This document shows positions 58,919 through 64,000 of a DNA stretch of 64,000 nt, piece after piece. How positions within the stretch are numbered: position 1 is the stretch's first letter; every line of letters begins with the position of its first letter. The stretch is from Persicaria tinctoria (taxonomy: Eukaryota > Streptophyta > Magnoliopsida > Caryophyllales > Polygonaceae). A program made the position numbers and the translations under genes. The DNA lies in NCBI GenBank assembly GCA_037127255.1, contig JBANSL010000004.1:35117467-35181466 (forward strand), given 5' to 3'. A model generated the notes under the pieces. It was not told the origin of the DNA. It made no database searches and was given only the letters and a program-made list of their open reading frames with translations.

Positions 58919-60631
58919 TTAAGCTTCGTCGTCCGGAGCATCATCAGTGAGCCTCGTCCACAGTCCTTGCAGCATCTTGGATATCCCGCTCATCTCCGTC
59001 ATAACCTCCTTTTGCAGCTCCTTTATATCCAGGCGAACCTCCTCCAAGCCCAACTCTAGGTTGTCCATGCGTTCATCGAAAGCTGAAGCAGTGGGAAGAG
59101 CTTTTGAAGGAGTGGAAAGACTCAAGGTCCCTTGGGGAGACCGAGTGATGCCAATCTTTTCAAGGCCCTTAGAGTCGAACTTACCCATATGATGCTGATG
59201 TTCTTCATTTTTGACATCAGTTCCAGAAGCTTTGAAGAGAGGGGTCAAAAGGGTAGCAAATGGGATGTGAGAGCGTTTCCTAGCTTTTCTAGCATGAGCC
59301 ATGGTTCCAAGGATAGTGTTGGTCAGATCAAGGTCAAGGCCATTTAAGATGCGGTAAAGCAGGACCATGGCATTGTCAGTAAGGAGTGAGCCAGAGTTAA
59401 GACGGGGTAAGAGGCATCGAACAATGATGTTGAAAATTATTTTTGCCTCATGGGTTAGGGATGAGTGGGTGAGTTGCTTAGAGGTGTTGTTGGATGCTTC
59501 GGGTAAGAGGTACTTGGCTCGGGCAAGAATGATGCAATTTTCTTTTGAGGGGTGTATTTCAGAGGGTGGAACTGGGCTAGGTAAGACAAGGAAATCTGCA
59601 AAGTCATTGGAGTTGAGAGAGATTCTAACCCCTTTGACAACAGACTCCAAAGACCAACCATTGGTGTCGTGTTTGGCTTTTAGGTTAATGTAGAACATGC
59701 GGGTAAGTTGGGGGTAGTAAATGGTTTCAAGATTGAGAAGGGTCCAGGCTTGGGATTTTTTGAGAAGATCAATGCAGGGTAACTTCAAAGCGTCAAAGAA
59801 CTCAAAATTTAAAAAATCAGAACAACAAATCCTACGAGTTCAAAACTCATCTACCCACTTACCAGCAGTCTCAGCATCTTCAAACCACGAGGAGGGCTAG
59901 GATTGATTTACCTGGATATATGCAGGTGGGTCAACATTCTTCCTGCGAGCAATTGTCGGAGCAACTCTCTTGACAGGCGCTTCAAGACTCATGAGGGTGC
60001 CCTTCGTGGTGCGCTTGGGAGATAGAGGCTTGACAACAGTTGGGGCTTTCCGCTTCTTTGGAGACGGGGGAGGAGGAGAAGGAGAGGGAGATTCTTCCTC
60101 CTCTTCCTCAGACCCCGAGTCCTCACCGGACCCCGCTTCATCTCCTTCGGCTTCCTCCTCCTCTCCAGATCCCTCTTGCTCTTCGTCTTCTTCCTCAGCC
60201 TCTTCCTCAGAAGGAATCTCCTCGACTTCAGCTTCCTTTCGAATCCTCTCAGCCTCCTCCTCGGCCAGATTCCTTGCAAGCTCGGCCTCCTCATCGGCCT
60301 TTTTCTTCTTCAAGGCTTCCTCCTCGACGTCCTTGGCAGCCTCTCTTTCCAGGATGGCATCGAGATCATCTTCCTCCTCTTCCTCGTCCACTTCCTCAGC
60401 CAAAATCTTCTTCTTCCTTTTCTGTTTTGCACTGAGAGGCTTCTTAGCAGAGCGCTTTTGAGAGCCCTTGGTAATAGTGGCTGTGCTCTCAGCGATGGTG
60501 CTCTGGACAATAGTTGGGACAAAGGCTTGAGGAGTGGGTTCAGGTGTGGGAGAGGTGGCAGTGGTCTGACGTCCCTTGGGGGTGGCGCCAAGTCTTTTGG
60601 GTGTGACAGCTTTCTTTGTTTTGGGTGCCAT
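58919..60631 (-). pseudogene. Sirevirus env-like ORF with two in-frame stops
   Basis: The N-terminal part (60631-59897) begins MAPKTKK and is a basic region followed by a long Glu-rich coil and an S/P-rich stretch. The C-terminal part (59788-58919) has mixed hydrophobic segments and a terminal coiled coil (LELGLEEVRLDIKEL). Both lie in the same frame, separated only by a TAG at 59897-59899 and a TGA at 59840-59842. The place between pol and 3' LTR matches the env-like gene of Sireviruses. Env function is unproven in that group, and no signal peptide or clear membrane segment is visible here. Confidence 0.8.
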
Positions 60632-61106
60632 GGAGGAAATCGGCTAGGGTTTTCTTTAGAATAGGTTGAGAGGTTGAAGAAGAAGAAAGTGAAAGGGTTT
60701 GGATAATTTTTGAGAGTGTGATGGAATCGGGTACAGACATGGGTATAAGTAGAGAGAGATGATGGAGTGATGGGACGGGTTTAGAGTTCCAAGGGAGGGT
60801 AATGATATCATTGGCAAGATTTGAAGAGTTTCCAATTCAAAATTCAAATGTTTCCATTAAAATCGGACTGAAAAACTGAAGGATTTAGTTCCAAAATTAA
60901 AAATATCTCAACGGTTAAAAATATAACATAAATAGGCAATTTTAAAATCCGATAAAAAATATAATTGATTAAATATCTAAAAAGATATTAACCAAAAATA
61001 TGTGATCCGATATATGTAATCCACCATTTAGTTCACACACCTTGACATAGTTCTCAAGGGTCTTGACACTAAGTAGAATTTATCTTTCGTAAAGGGAATG
61101 CTCTCC
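60632..61106. other. Spacer between pol and env-like ORF of J
   Basis: AT-rich beyond 60840; nothing recognised. Confidence 0.6.
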
Positions 61107-63240
61107 CTACGACAGTGCATCCTTGTTAAGCATCCCAACCTCTCGTCTTATGAAGGTGAACATGTCCTCTTCCAAAGGTTTGGTAAAAATGCCAGCCCAT
61201 TGATAATCAGTTGAAATAAACGAAATGGACACATCACCTTTTTCAACATGATCTCTAATGAAATGATGCCTTACATCAATATGTTTGGTCCTTGAATGCT
61301 GAACATGATTCTTAGTGATGGAGATGACACTTGTATTGTCACACTTAATTGGAATGCCTTTGAGGTTAATGCCAAGATCTCGCATTTGTTGAGCTATCCA
61401 AAGGATTTGGGAGCAACAGGCTCCAGCTGCAATGTATTCGGCTTCAACAATGGATATAGCGACTGAATTTTGTTTCTTTGAGTGCCAACTGATCAAGGAT
61501 GCTCCAAGGAATTTGCAACATTCTGATGTGCTCTTCCTATCCACCTTATAGCCTGCAAAATCTGCATCAGAATATCCAATTAATGTGAAATCCTTTTGCT
61601 TTGGGTACCATAGTCCAAGCTCCTTAGTGCCATTGAGATATCGAAAGATTCTCTTCACAGCCACGAGGTGAGATTATTTAGGATCAGCTTGAAACCTAGC
61701 ACACATGCAAACACTAAACATGATGTCAGGTCTACTAGCTGTGAGATATAATAAAGATCCAATCATTCCTCGATACTCCTTTTGATTGACACTTTTCCCA
61801 GTCTTGTCCTGATCTAGAGACAACGTTGAGCTCATGGGAGTCTTGGCTGCTTTGGATTGATCCATCTTGAACTTCTTCAAGAGATCCTTAGTTTACTTGC
61901 TTTGGTTGACAAAGATCCCTTTCTTGGATTGATGAACTTGTAATCCCAAAAAGAAGTTGAGTTCACCCATCAAGCTCATCTCGAATTCACTGCACATGAT
62001 GTCAGAAAATCCCTTGCACAAAGATGTGTTAGTAGCACCAAATAATATATCATCAACATAAATTTGAATAACCAAAATGTCCTTTCCTTTGGTCTTGATA
62101 AAAAGAGTCTTGTCGATCAACCCCCTTTTAAAATCATTTTCTAAAAGATATTTTGACAAACGCTCATACCAAGCTCTTGAGGCTTGTTTCAAACCATAAA
62201 GCGCTTTGTCAAGTTTATAAACATGATTGGGAAATTCTGAACTTTCAAAACCTGGGGGTTGAGCCACATATACTTCTTCCTCTAAGAAACCATTAAGAAA
62301 AGCACACTTGACATCCATTTGATATAACTTTCTACTCATAAAAGATGTGAATGCTAATAAAATGCGAATGGCTTCAAGCCTGGCTACGGGAGCAAAGGTC
62401 TCCTCGTAGTCAATACCTTCCTCTTGATTGTAACCTTGAGCAACAAGCCTTGCCTTGTTCCTCACGATCTTACCATTCTCATCTAGCTTGTTTTGAAATA
62501 ACCATCGTGTGCCAATGACTGATTGATGCTTAGGCCTAGGCTTCAAGGTCCAGACTTTGTTCCTTTCAAATTCGTTAAGCTCAGTTTGCATAGCAATGAT
62601 CCAGTCTGGCTCCTGAAGTGCCTCATCAACCTTCTTTGGCTCAATAAGAGAAACAAACGCGTGAAAAGCACAGAGATCTTTAAGTTTAGAACGAGTTTGA
62701 ACACTAGAAGTAGGGTCATAAATGATATCCTTTAAAGAGTGTGATGAGGAGTATTTGAATTTCCTTTTGCTAGTCTCAGCTCCTTGATTCGTCACACTGG
62801 TAGGATTGACTTGTGGTACATCTGACTCCGTGGTCCTGTTAGGTTCAGTTACAGTAGTTTCTGAAGTCTCAACACTGTTGGATTGGACACCAAGGGCTTT
62901 GGACGAATCTTCAACACCTTGGGCCAATTCTTCAGTGTTAAGAATCTGTTCCTGCATGTTCCTCTTCTCTGTGTTCTTGGTAGCAACATCATCACCTTCC
63001 TCGTTCTCTTCATGGATGTTAAGATCTATATCTGCAACACTTTCACTCAAAGCACCGTCATTGCATTCATAAAAAATAACATGTATACTTTCTTCAACTA
63101 GCTGGGTCCTTTTATTGAAGATTCTATAAGCTTTGCTACTCGTGGAGTAGGCAAGAAATATACCTTCATCACTACGCGCATCAAATTTCCCAAGGTTATC
63201 TTTTCCATTGTTATGAACAAAACAAGTACAGCCAAAGGGT
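61107..63240 (-). pseudogene. Copia RT and RNase H of element J
   Basis: The segment 63050-61893 carries the linker and [69 protein letters not shown] and catalytic YVDD. The segments 61880-61674 and 61664-61107 continue with SLLYLTASRPDIMF and the RNase H motifs (YSDADFAG, AEYIAAG, VRHHFIRD). TAA codons at 61893 and 61674-region junctions are in frame, so single nonsense changes separate these parts. A frame change of one base separates them from integrase. Confidence 0.92.
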
Positions 63241-64000
63241 TTAAAATAAGATGGAACGAATAAGACAACGATTCAAACTATAGTTAGCTGTGTTAACAGC
63301 TTCAGCCCAATAGGTTTTAGGTAATGCATTTTCTAAAAGCATAGTCCTGGCCATATCCTCTAAGGTGCGGTTCTTGCGTTCCACAACCCCGTTTTGTTGA
63401 GGTGTCCTAGGAGCAGAAAAGTTATGGGAGATGCCATATTTAGCACAAAACAAATCAAACTGAAGTTGATCAAACTCCCTAGCATGATCACTCCGTATTG
63501 ACACTATGGGCTCGTTTCTTAAAGTTTGCAACTCCTTACAAAGTTTTGAAAACTCAAATAAGGCATTTGATTTTTCTTTTAAAAATGCAACCCAAGTATA
63601 TCTAGAAAAATCATCAACAACAATTAGCATGTACTTTTTACCGTTGGGAGATTTGACTCGCATAGGACCACATAAATCCATATGTAAAAGTTCAAGGGGT
63701 CTAGAAGAACTTACAACCTTTTTGGGTTTGAAATAGCTACGTGTTTGTTTACCTCTTGTGCATGCATTGCACATATCAATACCTTTGAAGTCCATTTCAG
63801 GTAGCCCTCTTACAAGCCCTTTGGACACAAGCTTCTGTGGTGTATGTGGACTCACATGACCGAGTCTCCTGTGCCAGAGCTTTGGATCGTCCATCAAAGC
63901 CTTTAGACAGGTTAAGCTTCCTTGTGCCACTTGATCAGCATTTACGGCGTATATATTGTTGTAGCGATATGTAGTCAAAATAACTTCACTTGTATCTTCT
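63241..64000 (-). pseudogene. Copia integrase of element J (partial at window edge)
   Basis: The GAG-pre-integrase zinc region reads LWHRRLGH...CNACTRGK (H-H-C-C). The catalytic core has aspartates in LHMDLCGP and RSDHAREF and the glutamate in QQNGVVERKNRTL. The frame ends at 63241 shortly after [10 protein letters not shown], where sequence usual for the family appears to be missing before FGCTCFVHN resumes in another frame. The N-terminus is outside the window. Confidence 0.9.

Larger units (their letters stand above)
57578..64000 (-). mobile_element. Sirevirus-like Ty1/copia element J (3' part)
   Basis: On the minus strand from the window edge it shows integrase, RT, RNase H, a spacer, an env-like ORF, duplicated polypurine tracts and the 3' LTR (58584-57578). 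The integrase-RT-RNase H order is Ty1/copia, and an extra ORF between pol and the 3' LTR together with repeated polypurine tracts is characteristic of Sireviruses. It interrupts Athila-like H. The 5' end lies outside. A solo LTR of the same family is at 5629-6618. Confidence 0.9.

Noticed and set aside
59970..60461. Plus-strand Ser-rich and Pro-rich frames
   Set aside because: They are antisense shadows of the Glu/Lys-rich env-like frame.

Overview
The window is repeat-dense plant nuclear DNA. The evidence is plant-type LTR retrotransposons (Ty3/gypsy, Athila-like, Ty1/copia and a Sirevirus-like element), a plant L1-type LINE with a DUF4283-like ORF1, CACTA (En/Spm) transposons, a Helitron, MITEs and long (TA)n tracts. 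I found no intact host gene, rRNA gene or functional tRNA gene. Nothing in the sequence identifies the species; a eudicot is plausible but not shown.

Region I (1-23228) is a stack of nested retrotransposons. An old plus-strand gypsy-like element (D; 3' LTR from 14098 to 23228, TGTAA...TTACA) was hit by a complete minus-strand Ty3/gypsy element A (2200-13407, target duplication atgtg). A was itself hit by an ORF1-only LINE (7750-10472, 17-bp target duplication) and by a copia solo LTR (5629-6618, duplication aatag). D's 3' LTR was separately hit by the non-autonomous minus-strand element B (15440-22854, duplication gctca). The right LTR of B contains a plus-strand tandem array C, LTR-internal-LTR-internal-LTR, with one intact 359-codon ORF.

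Region II (23229-37137) holds a degenerate CACTA copy E, a tRNA-like relic, a 2.06-kb Helitron, and a run of segments bounded by (TA)n tracts. One of these segments (34035-36446) has degenerate terminal inverted repeats, arrays of a 23-bp TGGTTCA repeat in both orientations, and a captured exon fragment of a GH17 beta-1,3-glucanase.

Region III (37138-48882) is a complete 11.7-kb CACTA element F with target duplication gta. It carries a decayed TNPD/TNP2-type transposase, a second multi-exon ORF shared with E, palindromic subterminal motifs and a nested solo LTR (40798-42552).

Region IV (48883-64000) is a copia remnant K interrupted by an Athila-like element H. H contains a solo LTR (51116-53137, duplication cttac) in its 5' LTR, and a Sirevirus-like copia element J (57578 to beyond the window end, minus strand, with an env-like ORF) inside its reverse transcriptase.

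Almost every coding region is broken by nonsense codons, frameshifts or later insertions. Exceptions are the C ORF, a small coiled-coil ORF in F and some short domain segments. A, B and C share LTR sequence and a TATTTAAA core and look like one autonomous/non-autonomous family group.
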